A stretch of DNA of 36,076 nt from Bathymodiolus heckerae thiotrophic gill symbiont (GTDB lineage Bacteria > Pseudomonadota > Gammaproteobacteria > PS1 > Pseudothioglobaceae): assembly GCF_900180345.1 (NCBI RefSeq), contig NZ_FXLV01000009.1, forward strand, positions 1 to 36,076. Reading direction: 5' to 3'. Numbering within the stretch: position 1 is the stretch's first letter; each line of letters opens with the position of its first letter. Both the position numbers and the translations under genes were made by a program. Shown here in pieces: positions 16,302 through 24,919 of this stretch. The notes beneath the pieces are model-generated. The model saw nothing but the letters and a program-made list of their open reading frames with translations. It did no database searches and had not been told where the DNA came from.

Positions 16302-17238
16302 ATTTTTGTAATGCTTTAATAAGGGCTTGCATATCTTGTGGCAATGGCGCTTTCCATGACATTTCCTCACCTGAAATTGGGTGTGTTAAGGTGAGTTTTT
16401 TAGAATGTAGTGTTTGACGATTAAAACCTTTGAGTGTGTCTTTTAGGGCTTCGTCTGCTTTTTTTGGAAAACGAATTTTACCGCCATACATCGGATCAGC
16501 AATTAATGGATGCCCAATATGAGACATATGTACTCGGATTTGATGGGTACGCCCTGTTTCCAAAATCGCTTTGATATGGGTATGATGTGCAAACCTATCA
16601 ATCACACGGTAATGCGTGGTGGCATGTTTGCCATCTTCAACTACTGCCTGCCTAATACGGTCTTTTGGGTCGCGTCCAATCGGCTCATCAACCGTACCGC
16701 CTGAAATCATATGCCCATATACAATGGCAGAATATTCTCTATTTACACGATGTTCTTGCAATTGCTCAACCAGATTTTTTTGTGCCAGTTCACTGCGAGC
16801 AACTACCATTAAACCCGATGTGTTTTTGTCCAAACGATGCACAATCCCTGCCCTGTCAAGATTGGCAAGTGATGGGTCGTAATATAGAAGTGCATTTGCC
16901 AATGTGCCCGTCCAATTACCTGCACCCGGATGCGTGACTAAGCCGACTGGCTTGTTAATAATAATAATATCTGCATCCTTAAATACTATGTTTAACGGTA
17001 TATCTTCTGCCACCCAATCGTTGGTTTTTTCTTGTTTAATCTCAAGTACAACAATTTCACCACCCGATACTTTTTCTTTGGGTTTGAAGGTTTTTCCATT
17101 AACAAGTGCCCCACCTGATTTTACCCATGTGGTAATTTTCGAGCGAGAATAATCTGGTAGCATTAATGCTAATGCGCTGTCAATGCGCTGTCCGATTAAT
17201 CGGTCTGGAATAATGATGTTAAGTTGATTCATACGCAT
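16288..17238 (-). CDS. rluD: 23S rRNA pseudouridine synthase RluD
   Basis: This enzyme makes pseudouridines 1911, 1915 and 1917 in helix 69 of 23S rRNA. It has an S4 domain at residues 15-70 (QRIDSALALMLPDYSRSKI) and the RluA-type catalytic signature GIVHRLDKNTSGLMVVAR, with Asp137 as nucleophile. ETGRTHQIRVHMSHIGHPLI follows at about 225-245. Its 316 residues are normal. It starts 16 nt from the 3' end of a tRNA-Glu gene on the same strand. Met3 is an alternative start; no clear ribosome site is seen for either. bamD, often divergent to rluD in this class, is not here. Confidence 0.96.
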   Translation of the reverse strand: MRMNQLNIIIPDRLIGQRIDSALALMLPDYSRSKITTWVKSGGALVNGKTFKPKEKVSGGEIVVLEIKQEKTNDWVAEDIPLNIVFKDADIIIINKPVGLVTHPGAGNWTGTLANALLYYDPSLANLDRAGIVHRLDKNTSGLMVVARSELAQKNLVEQLQEHRVNREYSAIVYGHMISGGTVDEPIGRDPKDRIRQAVVEDGKHATTHYRVIDRFAHHTHIKAILETGRTHQIRVHMSHIGHPLIADPMYGGKIRFPKKADEALKDTLKGFNRQTLHSKKLTLTHPISGEEMSWKAPLPQDMQALIKALQKYDPA

Positions 17239-17253
17239 TTAGATTTTATAATT

Positions 17254-17330
17254 TGGCGTCCCGTAAGAGATTTGAACTCCTGTTATCAGGATGAAATCCT
17301 GAGGTCCTGGGCCAGCTAGACGAACGGGAC
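17254..17330 (-). tRNA. tRNA-Glu(UUC), copy 1
   Basis: The cloverleaf folds on the minus strand: acceptor GTCCCGT/ACGGGAC, anticodon arm TCAGG-ATTTCAT-CCTGA with anticodon TTC, T-loop TTCAAAT, CCA encoded. It is separated from the next upstream tRNA by an intrinsic terminator, so it may use its own weak -10 (TAAAAT, 17337-17342) or depend on read-through. Confidence 0.92.
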
Positions 17331-17360
17331 GAGAGTATTTTACACCATTTCTTGAAGACG

Positions 17361-17399
17361 AAAAAAAATGGCTCAGTTTTTATCAAACTGAACCATTTT
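17361..17399 (-). terminator. Intrinsic terminator between two tRNA-Glu genes
   Basis: On the minus strand AAAATGG-TTCAGTTT pairs with AAACTGA-GCCATTTT around a 5-nt loop, with one mismatch, followed by a run of eight T. It would end the tRNA-Ala/tRNA-Glu transcript before the second tRNA-Glu. Confidence 0.8.
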
Positions 17400-17405
17400 A
17401 AAGTA

Positions 17406-17480
17406 TGGCATCGCCTAGGAGAATCGAACTCCTCTTACTAGGATGAAAACCTAGGGTCCTGACCGATAGACGAAGGCGAC
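17406..17480 (-). tRNA. tRNA-Glu(UUC), copy 2
   Basis: The anticodon arm is CTAGG-TTTTCAT-CCTAG (anticodon TTC), the T arm is AGGAG-TTCGATT-CTCCT, and CCA is encoded. The acceptor GTCGCCT/AGGCGAT ends in a G-U pair at 1-72. The acceptor and anticodon stems differ from copy 1, so this is not a recent duplicate. Confidence 0.92.
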
Positions 17481-17494
17481 ATAATTTTTTTACT

Positions 17495-17570
17495 TGGTGG
17501 AGCTAAGCGGGATCGAACCGCTGACCCCGACACTGCCAGTGTCGTGCTCTCCCAGCTGAGCTATAGCCCC
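17495..17570 (-). tRNA. tRNA-Ala(GGC)
   Basis: The cloverleaf is clear on the minus strand, with acceptor GGGGCTA/TAGCTCC including the Ala-specific G3-U70 pair. The anticodon loop CTGGCAG gives anticodon GGC. CCA is encoded. It is very close to E. coli alaW/alaX and is first in the tRNA transcript. Confidence 0.95.
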
Positions 17571-17602
17571 ATAAAATACTGGTGACCAAATAAAAGAAAC
17601 AA

Positions 17603-17630
17603 ATTATAGCGTGTCCAGCGAATTAGTCAA
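17603..17630 (-). promoter_or_regulatory. Strong sigma70 promoter of the tRNA operon
   Basis: On the minus strand TTGACT (17625-17630) and TATAAT (17603-17608) are 16 nt apart, 32 nt upstream of tRNA-Ala. A GC-containing spacer end (CACGC before the -10) is in keeping with stable-RNA promoters. Confidence 0.8.
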
Positions 17631-17644
17631 GTTAAAATACTACT

Positions 17645-18367
17645 ATGCTAGAAAAAAAATATACTGAAAAAACTTTTACCTTAGAAATTCTTTATCACAT
17701 TGGTGCATTAGAAGATTCCATTCATTTTATCTTTGACCATGATACCAAAACTTGTGCTATTATTGACCCAGCATGGGATGCATCGTTATTTATCCAACGG
17801 ATACACGACAAAGGCTACACGCTTACTGATATTTGGCTAACGCATTGGCATTTTGACCACACCAATGCCGTTGATGAAATTGTGGAAAAAACAGGGGCAA
17901 AAGTTACCGCAGGCATTCATGAAGTGCCTTATTTACAGATTGACAGTTTGCCTGAAACCGTTGAAAACAACGACACTATTTTTATTGGCAATACGGCAGC
18001 TAAAATTATCCATACACCAGGGCATAGTGCTGGTGGGATTTGTTATTTGCTGGATGGGCATATTATTGTTGGTGACACCTTGTTTGTTTATGGGGCGGGA
18101 CATTGTTCATTACCTGGTGGTAATATTAGTGAGTTATTTCATTCTATGCAAAAACTTAAACAAATTAATGACAAGGTTATGCTTCATTGTGGGCATGATT
18201 ATGGCTGCAAAGTTGAAACCACGATGGGCGAACAAAAACAAGGTAACGCTTATTTATTGATTGACAATGAGGCAGATTTTATGCGCTTTGTAGAGGGAAT
18301 GTCGATTGGTCAATACCCCTATCCAACCGAGGCATTGACCAAAACAGAAATTCAAGTAATGCTATGA
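17645..18367 (+). CDS. MBL-fold metal hydrolase, glyoxalase II-like
   Basis: This is a metallo-beta-lactamase-fold hydrolase with two metals. The metal motif is THWHFDH (H67, H69, D71, H72), with further ligands in TPGHSAGGICYLL, VGDTLFVYGAGHCSLPGG and HCGHDYG. The last motif and the 240-residue length are typical of glyoxalase II/YcbL-like thioester hydrolases; persulfide dioxygenase is less likely. There is no Shine-Dalgarno before the ATG. A TAAAAT 6 nt upstream raises the chance of a leaderless start, though a different start is also possible. The last codon overlaps nadD (ATGA). It opens a plus-strand run that goes on to rlmH. Confidence 0.85.
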   Translation: MLEKKYTEKTFTLEILYHIGALEDSIHFIFDHDTKTCAIIDPAWDASLFIQRIHDKGYTLTDIWLTHWHFDHTNAVDEIVEKTGAKVTAGIHEVPYLQIDSLPETVENNDTIFIGNTAAKIIHTPGHSAGGICYLLDGHIIVGDTLFVYGAGHCSLPGGNISELFHSMQKLKQINDKVMLHCGHDYGCKVETTMGEQKQGNAYLLIDNEADFMRFVEGMSIGQYPYPTEALTKTEIQVML

Positions 18368-18915
18368 TTGGTTTTTTTGGCGGCTCATTTGACCCTGTGC
18401 ATTATGGACACTTAAAAACGGCTCGTGCTATAAAAAAAGAGTTGAAACTAAAGCAACTTTTTTTAATACCTTGTAAAACCCCTGTGCATAAAACTAACTT
18501 ACAATTTTCTAACAAACAACGCCTTGAGATGTTAAATTTAGCACTCGTTGAATTTGATGATTTGCAGGTTGATACTCAAGAGATTGACCGACAAAACGCC
18601 TCTTACACCATTGACACGCTCAAGCAAATTAATAAGGATTATCTAAACGAAGAGATTTTCCTGATTATGGGCGAAGACAGTTTTAATACACTGGAAGCTT
18701 GGAAAAACTACCAACAATTTGGCAATTATGCGCAATTAGTGGTTTTACCAAGATTACCCCTTGTAAAAGGATCGGCCTCTTACAAGAAGGTGTATTTTGC
18801 AAAAACGCCGTTAGTTGACATCTCATCAACGCAAATTAGAAGTAAAATACGCAACCAGCAAGATTTATCAGGACTTTTGCCCGAGAATATTATTAAATAT
18901 ATTAAAAAACTATGA
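18364..18915 (+). CDS. nadD: Nicotinate-nucleotide adenylyltransferase
   Basis: This is the NAD biosynthesis step that joins nicotinate mononucleotide and ATP to deamido-NAD. The nucleotidyltransferase signature GFFGGSFDPVHYGHL (3-17) and the C-terminal ISSTQIRSKIRN are present. Its 183 residues are on the short side but complete. It overlaps the upstream hydrolase and the downstream rsfS by 4 nt each. nadD-rsfS-rlmH is a widely conserved order. Confidence 0.96.
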   Translation: MIGFFGGSFDPVHYGHLKTARAIKKELKLKQLFLIPCKTPVHKTNLQFSNKQRLEMLNLALVEFDDLQVDTQEIDRQNASYTIDTLKQINKDYLNEEIFLIMGEDSFNTLEAWKNYQQFGNYAQLVVLPRLPLVKGSASYKKVYFAKTPLVDISSTQIRSKIRNQQDLSGLLPENIIKYIKKL

Positions 18916-19244
18916 ATTTAAAACAACAATTAGAAGCAGTGATTAACATTATCGACGAACTTAAAGGTGAGGATGTTGTTACCCTAAAAGTTTTACAGCA
19001 AAGCGCAGATATTGAGGCGATTGTGATTGCCACAGGGCGCTCTACGCAACATGTGCGCGGCATTGCTAATAATGTCAAAATTGAGGCAAAGCGTTTAGGA
19101 ATGAAAGTTGTTGGTATTGAGGGTGCGGAAACGGGGCATTGGATGCTCATTGATTTGGCAGAAGTAGTGGTGCATGTTATGACTGAGAAAACTAGAGAAT
19201 TTTACAAATTAGAAAAATTATGGTCGGGAACGGACGACGAGTGA
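18912..19244 (+). CDS. rsfS: Ribosomal silencing factor RsfS
   Basis: This protein binds uL14 on the 50S subunit and blocks joining of subunits when nutrients are low. The DUF143 family pattern is clear: IVIATGRSTQHVRGIANNV (about 36-54), GAETGHWMLIDLAEVVVHVM and REFYKLEKLWS. It is 110 residues long. It overlaps nadD by 4 nt and rlmH by 4 nt (GTGA). Confidence 0.96.
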   Translation: MNLKQQLEAVINIIDELKGEDVVTLKVLQQSADIEAIVIATGRSTQHVRGIANNVKIEAKRLGMKVVGIEGAETGHWMLIDLAEVVVHVMTEKTREFYKLEKLWSGTDDE

Positions 19245-19708
19245 AAATCAACTTGATTGCCATTGGTAAAAAAATGCCTGATTGGATACAAACAGGAATT
19301 ACGCATTATCAAAAACAATTACCTCGTGAACTCAACTTTAACTTAACTACGCCTGAAGCACAAAAACGCAAAAGCAAAAATATTGAACAAATCAAACAAC
19401 TTGAAGGTGAGTTATTAATGAAAGCCAGTGCCACTGCAAATTTGATTATTGCTTTTGACGAACATGGTAAACAACACTCCACTAAAGAAATCGCTCAAGC
19501 AATGCAAAATTGGCAACAAAATGGCGATAGTGTGGCTTTGCTGATTGGTGGTGCCGATGGTTTAAGCAATACAATTAAACAACAGGCTCATCAATTATGG
19601 GGATTGTCAAACTTAACTTTGCCACATTCAATAGCACGATTATTGGCAGTGGAGCAAATTTATCGTGCCCATTCATTATTAACCAACCACCCCTATCATC
19701 GGGAATAA
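19241..19708 (+). CDS. rlmH: 23S rRNA (pseudouridine1915-N3)-methyltransferase
   Basis: This is a SPOUT-class methyltransferase that methylates pseudouridine 1915, one of the sites made by RluD, which is encoded 2 kb away. LIGGADGLS (S-adenosylmethionine knot) and the C-terminal QIYRAHSLLTNHPYHRE are diagnostic. I take the GTG at 19241 (VKINLIAIGKKMPDW) as the start. It gives 155 residues, exactly the family length, and a GTGA overlap with the rsfS stop; an upstream ATG at 19220 would add seven unrelated residues. Confidence 0.95.
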   Translation: MKINLIAIGKKMPDWIQTGITHYQKQLPRELNFNLTTPEAQKRKSKNIEQIKQLEGELLMKASATANLIIAFDEHGKQHSTKEIAQAMQNWQQNGDSVALLIGGADGLSNTIKQQAHQLWGLSNLTLPHSIARLLAVEQIYRAHSLLTNHPYHRE

Positions 19709-19749
19709 TCTGAGGAAGGCAGGGCTTTCTTTATCATAAGGAGAAAAAA

Positions 19750-20409
19750 ATGAAATTAGAACTGATTAGCTTTAAACTTTGTCCGTTTGCACAACGCACG
19801 GTGATTTTATTAAACACACAAAAACTTGACTTTGAAATAACCTATATCAATCCAATGAATCCGCCCGATTGGTTCAAAAAAATCTCGCCAACTGGGCAAG
19901 TACCACTGCTGAAAGTTGATGATAAAATCGTGTTTGAATCCTCAGTAATTAGCGAGTTTGTGAATGATATTGGTACGCTAGATTTACACCCTAACGATGT
20001 AGTTGAAAAAGCTAACAACCGCTCATGGATCGCTTTTTCTGGCACTATGTTTGATGATTTATTCAGCCTAATAACAGGCAATGAGGAAAAATTCAACGCT
20101 GCAAAAACAAACTTGTTTGCAAAATTTGCCAAACTTGAGGCGGTTAAACACAACAATACATTTTTTAACAATGACGATTTTGCTATGATTGATGTGGCTT
20201 TTTCCCCTATTTTTATGCGCCTAGCGTGGATTAACGAATTTACCAATAACACCCTATCTATCACAGAATTTAAACATTTAAGTGCTTGGAGTGATGCAGT
20301 TTTAGCACTTGATGTGGTTAAAAACTCCGTGGTTAAGGGGTTGGATGATGTGTATTATTCAAACATTGAAGCGCGCGAAGGCCATCTCTCAACCTTATTA
20401 ATTGATTGA
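19750..20409 (+). CDS. Glutathione S-transferase family protein
   Basis: The N-terminal thioredoxin-like domain (1-80) contains KLCPFAQRT with Cys11 in the omega/DHAR-like position, and the glutathione-binding cis-Pro and ES motif (TGQVPLLKVDDKIVFESSVI, 51-70). The C-terminal half is helical. The active-site Cys suggests thiol-transferase or dehydroascorbate/glutathionyl reductase chemistry instead of classic conjugation. It has its own AAGGAG ribosome site and lies 41 nt after rlmH, and the RND gene follows 23 nt later, so it may share transcripts with both. The substrate is unknown. Confidence 0.85.
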   Translation: MKLELISFKLCPFAQRTVILLNTQKLDFEITYINPMNPPDWFKKISPTGQVPLLKVDDKIVFESSVISEFVNDIGTLDLHPNDVVEKANNRSWIAFSGTMFDDLFSLITGNEEKFNAAKTNLFAKFAKLEAVKHNNTFFNNDDFAMIDVAFSPIFMRLAWINEFTNNTLSITEFKHLSAWSDAVLALDVVKNSVVKGLDDVYYSNIEAREGHLSTLLID

Positions 20410-20432
20410 TTTTTTAACTTACGGATATGACA

Positions 20433-22844
20433 ATGAACTGGCGACTAAAAACAGAGCAAAAATTTAAACAATTAGCAGATTTTATTTTTGAAAATAGCAA
20501 AAAAACCATTCTTGCAGTTTTACTTGTTGTGGCAGCACTTGGGTCTAATCTTCCGAATCTTAAAATGGATACTTCAACTGAGGGGTTTTTGCATAAAACT
20601 GATGAACTTCGTGTTAAATACGATGAATTTCGTGACCAATTCGGCAGAGATGAAAAAATCTTAATTGCTGTTGAAACTAAAGATATTTTTGACCTTAATT
20701 TTCTTAAAAAACTGGCAAAACTACACCAAGAATTAGAAAACAATTTGCCCTACATTGAAGAGGTTAATTCTTTAATAAACGCCAGAAACACCCTTGGCAC
20801 AACGGACAGTTTAATTGTTGAGGATTTGTTTGATGATTATAAAATTGATAAATCCACACTCAGTGCTAAAAAACAACTGGCAAGTGCCAATCCTTTGTTA
20901 AAAGATTTGCTATTTAATGGCGATAAAACTTTTACCAGCATCATCATCGATACACAAACTTACTCTAGTTTTGATAAAAATGGCAAAAAAATAGTCGTTA
21001 ACGAGGAAGATGAGTTTGCCGAAGAAACGACAAACAATACACCTAAATTATATTTAACAGACAATGAAAACACCAAAATCATTGAAGCAGTGCAACAAAT
21101 TACCAAAAAATACGAAGATGTTAATTTTAAAGTGCATCTTGCAGGTTCAGCGTTATTTGCTGGCGTTATTAAGCAGGCAATGAGAAAAGACACCCAAAGT
21201 TTTATCCAAAAAATGTTGCTCATGGTAATTTTGGTTTTGGCATTAATGTTCAGGCGAGTCTCGGGGGTTGTTCTGCCACTTATCACTGTTGTTTTAACAA
21301 TCGTGAGTGCTGTTTCATTAATGGCACTGTTTGATGCCCCCTTTACTATTGTTACTCAAATTATGCCCTCGTTTTTATTGGCAGTTATTACTGGGGCGAG
21401 CATCCACCTTTTGGCAATGTTTTATAAAGACTTTGCCAAAACTGGGGATAAAAAATCAGCACTGCGTTTTTCCATGGGGCATTCTGGCTTTGCCATTGTA
21501 ATGACCTCACTTACCACTGCTGCTGGTATGTGGTCGTTTTCATTTTCCGATGTTGCCCCTGTTGCCAACTTAGGCATTTTTGCTAGTGCCAGTATTATAT
21601 TAGGGCTGTTGTTTGTTTTAATATTGTTGCCTGCTATGCTTGCCACTCTGAAACTCAAGCACAAACCCATTGCCTCGCATAATAAAACAATGGACACTTT
21701 TTTACACAAGATTGCTGATTTTTCCCTAAACAATGCTAAATCCATTGTGGTAATTAGCAGTATTATGATTATTATTGCAATCTCTTTTGCCACACAAATG
21801 AAATTTTCTCACCACCCACTCATCTGGTTTAAGGCTGACAATCCAGTGCGTGTTGATGTTGAAACGATTGACAGAGAGTTAAACGGCTCAATGACTTTGG
21901 AGATTATTGTTGATACTGGACGAGAAAATGGTCTGTATGAACCAGCGATGCTACAAAAAATTGAAAGAACAACTGATTATCTTAACACCTTAAAAGACAG
22001 GGATATTTTTGTCGGTAAAACAATAACGCTGGTTGATGTATTAAAAGAAACCAATAAGGCGCTGAATGCAAATAATACAGCGTTTTACAAAATCCCTACT
22101 AACAAAGATTTGATTGCACAAGAATTATTTTTATTTGCCAATAGCGGTAGTGATGATTTGGAGGATTTTGTTGATTCTGGTTTTTCTAAGGCACGCATAA
22201 CGGTCAAAGTGCCTTTTGTTGATGCCATTAAATACAATCAATTTTTAAGTGAGATTAAAACCAAAATTTCACAAGAATTTAACACAAAAGCCGATGTTTC
22301 TTTCACTGGCATTGGTATTTTACTTTCCAGTATTATGGAAAAATCCATTCATTCTAGTGCAATTAGTTATGTGCTGGCATTTGGACTTATTGCCATTATG
22401 ATGATAATTTTAATTGGCAATATTAAAATCGGCTTGATTAGTATGATTCCAAATATTCTGCCAATGTTGACCATCACGGCAATGATGGTTGGTTTCGGCA
22501 TTCCTTTTGATATGTTTTCAATGCTTGTGGGGGCGATTGCCCTAGGTCTTGCCGTTGACGATACTGTGCATTTTATGCACAATTTTAATCGCTATCGATT
22601 AGAGGGTAAAAATGTTGATGAGGCTACAAGGCTAACTCTTATTGGAACGGGGCGGGCGATTATCGTTACTTCCGTTGTGCTTTCTCTTGGATTTTTAGTG
22701 CTATTAAGTGCCAGTATGACCAATATGTTGAATTTTGGTATTTTGACTGCCAGCGCTATTTTTATCGCCCTTATTGCTGACTTTTTACTGATGCCTGCTA
22801 TTATGAAACTATTAGAAAAACCTAAATCTTTGGAGCAAAAATAA
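20433..22844 (+). CDS. RND-superfamily transporter (MMPL type)
   Basis: This inner-membrane protein of about 803 residues has the duplicated RND/MMPL layout. TM1 is near residue 25, followed by a large periplasmic loop (about 45-260) and a block of five helices (about 265-405). Then comes a second single helix (about 435), a second loop (about 460-620) and five helices to the end. Motifs such as GLAVDDTVHFMHNFNR and LIGTGRAIIVTSVVLSLGF are typical of the COG1033 group. Two ATGs are possible, 20427 and 20433; the GGA ribosome site is 7 nt from the second, which I prefer. The stop overlaps the next ATG (TAATG). The next two genes supply a periplasmic LolA-like protein and a beta-barrel, suggesting lipid or hydrophobic-molecule transport across the envelope. 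The substrate is unknown. Confidence 0.88.
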   Translation: MNWRLKTEQKFKQLADFIFENSKKTILAVLLVVAALGSNLPNLKMDTSTEGFLHKTDELRVKYDEFRDQFGRDEKILIAVETKDIFDLNFLKKLAKLHQELENNLPYIEEVNSLINARNTLGTTDSLIVEDLFDDYKIDKSTLSAKKQLASANPLLKDLLFNGDKTFTSIIIDTQTYSSFDKNGKKIVVNEEDEFAEETTNNTPKLYLTDNENTKIIEAVQQITKKYEDVNFKVHLAGSALFAGVIKQAMRKDTQSFIQKMLLMVILVLALMFRRVSGVVLPLITVVLTIVSAVSLMALFDAPFTIVTQIMPSFLLAVITGASIHLLAMFYKDFAKTGDKKSALRFSMGHSGFAIVMTSLTTAAGMWSFSFSDVAPVANLGIFASASIILGLLFVLILLPAMLATLKLKHKPIASHNKTMDTFLHKIADFSLNNAKSIVVISSIMIIIAISFATQMKFSHHPLIWFKADNPVRVDVETIDRELNGSMTLEIIVDTGRENGLYEPAMLQKIERTTDYLNTLKDRDIFVGKTITLVDVLKETNKALNANNTAFYKIPTNKDLIAQELFLFANSGSDDLEDFVDSGFSKARITVKVPFVDAIKYNQFLSEIKTKISQEFNTKADVSFTGIGILLSSIMEKSIHSSAISYVLAFGLIAIMMIILIGNIKIGLISMIPNILPMLTITAMMVGFGIPFDMFSMLVGAIALGLAVDDTVHFMHNFNRYRLEGKNVDEATRLTLIGTGRAIIVTSVVLSLGFLVLLSASMTNMLNFGILTASAIFIALIADFLLMPAIMKLLEKPKSLEQK

Positions 22845-23638
22845 TGAAAAAATTACTACTACCCACCCTATTGTTAAGTTTTGGCGTTAATGCCTTAACA
22901 GGCTTAGAAATTATGCAAAAAGTTGATGCCCGAGATGATGGCAGCAGCATTGTCTCCACTTTGCAAATGGTTTTAATCGACAAACACAAGAAAAAACGCA
23001 TCAGACAAATGCGCACATTTTCCAAAGACATAAATAAGAACACTGAACATAAATCTGTCTTTTTTCTAACGCCCAGCGATGTTAAAAACACAGCGTTTTT
23101 AACTTTTGATTATAGCGGGAACGACAAAGATGATGACCAATGGATGTATCTCCCTGCACTCAAAAAAACCAAACGCATCCCAGCCAGTGACAAAGATGGC
23201 GCTTTTATGGGCAGTGATTTTTCTTATGCTGATATGACGGATAAAAATCTTGATGATTATCATTTTAAACTGCTAAAAGAAAGCATTATTAAACGCAAAG
23301 ATGATAAAAATCCAGTATGGATTATCCAATCTTTGCCAAAAAATAAAGCCGTGATTGACGAAACTGGCTACACCAAAAGCATTTTATATATTCGCAAAGA
23401 TAATTTTATGCTCGCCCGTGCCAAGTTTTATCTTAAAAAAGCCAACCGAGTTAAATATATGGATGTTCGTAAAATGGAAAAAATTGATGGTATTTGGGTG
23501 GCAACACAAACGACAATGACGACAAAATACGGCAAACAAACTCTACATAAAACCATTTTGAGTAATCGTGATATTAAAATTAATGTTGCCATTGATGATG
23601 AAATGTTCAGTGTTCGTAAAATTGAAAAAGGTTTGTAA
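22844..23638 (+). CDS. LolA-like outer membrane lipoprotein-sorting protein
   Basis: This 264-residue periplasmic protein has a signal peptide (MKKLLLPTLLLSFGVNALTG, cleavage near 18-20). The mature part matches the outer-membrane lipoprotein-sorting family (PF17131, LolA/LolB-like half-barrel): LQMVLIDKHKKKRIRQM, DDDQWMYLPALKKTKRIPAS and DKDGAFMGSDFSYADMT, the most conserved family block, at about 118-134. These proteins usually sit beside an MMPL/RND gene, as here, and are thought to ferry a hydrophobic cargo. It is distinct from true LolA. It abuts the next gene with no gap. Confidence 0.88.
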   Translation: MKKLLLPTLLLSFGVNALTGLEIMQKVDARDDGSSIVSTLQMVLIDKHKKKRIRQMRTFSKDINKNTEHKSVFFLTPSDVKNTAFLTFDYSGNDKDDDQWMYLPALKKTKRIPASDKDGAFMGSDFSYADMTDKNLDDYHFKLLKESIIKRKDDKNPVWIIQSLPKNKAVIDETGYTKSILYIRKDNFMLARAKFYLKKANRVKYMDVRKMEKIDGIWVATQTTMTTKYGKQTLHKTILSNRDIKINVAIDDEMFSVRKIEKGL

Positions 23639-24916
23639 ATGAAGCTTGTTTTATTATTCTTACTCCTTTTAAATGCTTTTTTATTAAATGCTGAAGAAGG
23701 ATTTGATGATGGGTTTGATGATAATATTGACGACATTATCACCACCACATTGCCACCTGAAAAAAATATTGTGTATGGTTCCGTCAATTTGGAAACGCAT
23801 TATAATTTTAATAACGATAAAAACCTATCTTCCACCAAACTGCTATTAGATTTAACCACCGATTATAAAATGGACAATGGTTTTAAGGTAAACAGCAATT
23901 TGAAAGCCTATCATGACTTTATATTTTATGCTAGCAACAACTATGAAACAACGCCTAGTGGCTATGAAAGTGAATTAAATTTAAACGAATTAAATATTGA
24001 AGGCAATATTAGTACCAATCTTGATTTTAAAATTGGCAGACAAATTGTCGTTTGGGGTAAATCCGATGCTATTCGCATTACCGATGTTCTAAATCCATTA
24101 GACAATCACACACCGGGGTTGATTGACATTAAAAATTTGCGTCTTGGTCGATTTATGAGTAAATTAGATTATTACCAAGATAACCTAAAATTTTCTACTG
24201 CCATTTTGCACGAAAATCGTTTTAGTAAAAATCCAAAATTCGGCTCTGATTTTAAAAAAAGCATTGATTTATCAGAGAATAAACCCAATAATGATTTAAA
24301 AAATACCGGCATTGCACTCAGCCTCACTGGCGAGTTTTCTGGGTATGATTTTGGTGTATATTTCGCTGATACTTACCTTGATAAACCTTATTTTAAAGAT
24401 GGTGTTTTACAGTTTGATAACCGGTCAAAAATGCTAGGTTTGGCTTATAACAAAGTAGTTCGCAGTTTTTTATTAAAAACAGAAGTTGCCTATTTTAACA
24501 ACATTAAATACGCAGGACTAACTGACACAAGATCGAGAATAGACGCTTTAATCGGCGTGGAATACACTGGCATTAGCGATGGCTCAATAAGCTATGAATT
24601 GGCACTGAGAAAAATCAATCATTATGATGATATCATCAACACTCAATCCAATAATTTCACCCAACAAGAAAGCTATCAACACGCACTTCGTTTTACTCAG
24701 TCATACCTCAATCAAACTCTAAATTTAACTGCAATTGCTGGTGTATTTGGCAAAAAAGGTGATGCAGGAGGTTTTGCCAGAACTTCATTAGATTATGCTA
24801 TTGATGACAAACTTTCAATAAGCGGTGGCATCATTGATTATATTGGCGGCTCCACTACTACTGATTCAATTAAAAATAACGATAGAATTTTTACTAAAAT
24901 CAGTTATGCTTTTTAG
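23639..24916 (+). CDS. Outer-membrane beta-barrel protein, probable partner of the RND system
   Basis: This 425-residue protein has a signal peptide (MKLVLLFLLLLNAFLLNAEE), an acidic Asp/Gly linker (GFDDGFDDNIDD), then many alternating amphipathic strands and a C-terminal aromatic (KISYAF) as in BAM-dependent barrels. The segment LEGN..TNLDFKIGRQIVVWGKSDAIRITDVLNPLDN looks like the DUF1302 / alginate-export-like families often encoded next to MMPL and LolA-like genes. It starts directly after the preceding stop. A role as outer-membrane pore or cargo acceptor is inferred from context. It ends 3 nt from convergent arsC. Confidence 0.75.
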   Translation: MKLVLLFLLLLNAFLLNAEEGFDDGFDDNIDDIITTTLPPEKNIVYGSVNLETHYNFNNDKNLSSTKLLLDLTTDYKMDNGFKVNSNLKAYHDFIFYASNNYETTPSGYESELNLNELNIEGNISTNLDFKIGRQIVVWGKSDAIRITDVLNPLDNHTPGLIDIKNLRLGRFMSKLDYYQDNLKFSTAILHENRFSKNPKFGSDFKKSIDLSENKPNNDLKNTGIALSLTGEFSGYDFGVYFADTYLDKPYFKDGVLQFDNRSKMLGLAYNKVVRSFLLKTEVAYFNNIKYAGLTDTRSRIDALIGVEYTGISDGSISYELALRKINHYDDIINTQSNNFTQQESYQHALRFTQSYLNQTLNLTAIAGVFGKKGDAGGFARTSLDYAIDDKLSISGGIIDYIGGSTTTDSIKNNDRIFTKISYAF

Positions 24917-24919
24917 GGT

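Noticed and set aside
16302-16370. Longer N-terminus for pgeF starting at 16370
   Set aside because: The extra 23 residues are Lys/His/Cys-rich, lie inside rluD and have no counterpart in the family.
19709-19749. Weak hairpin between rlmH and the glutathione transferase
   Set aside because: The stem is short (AAGGC/GCTTT with wobble) and the T-run is only three bases; not enough for a terminator.
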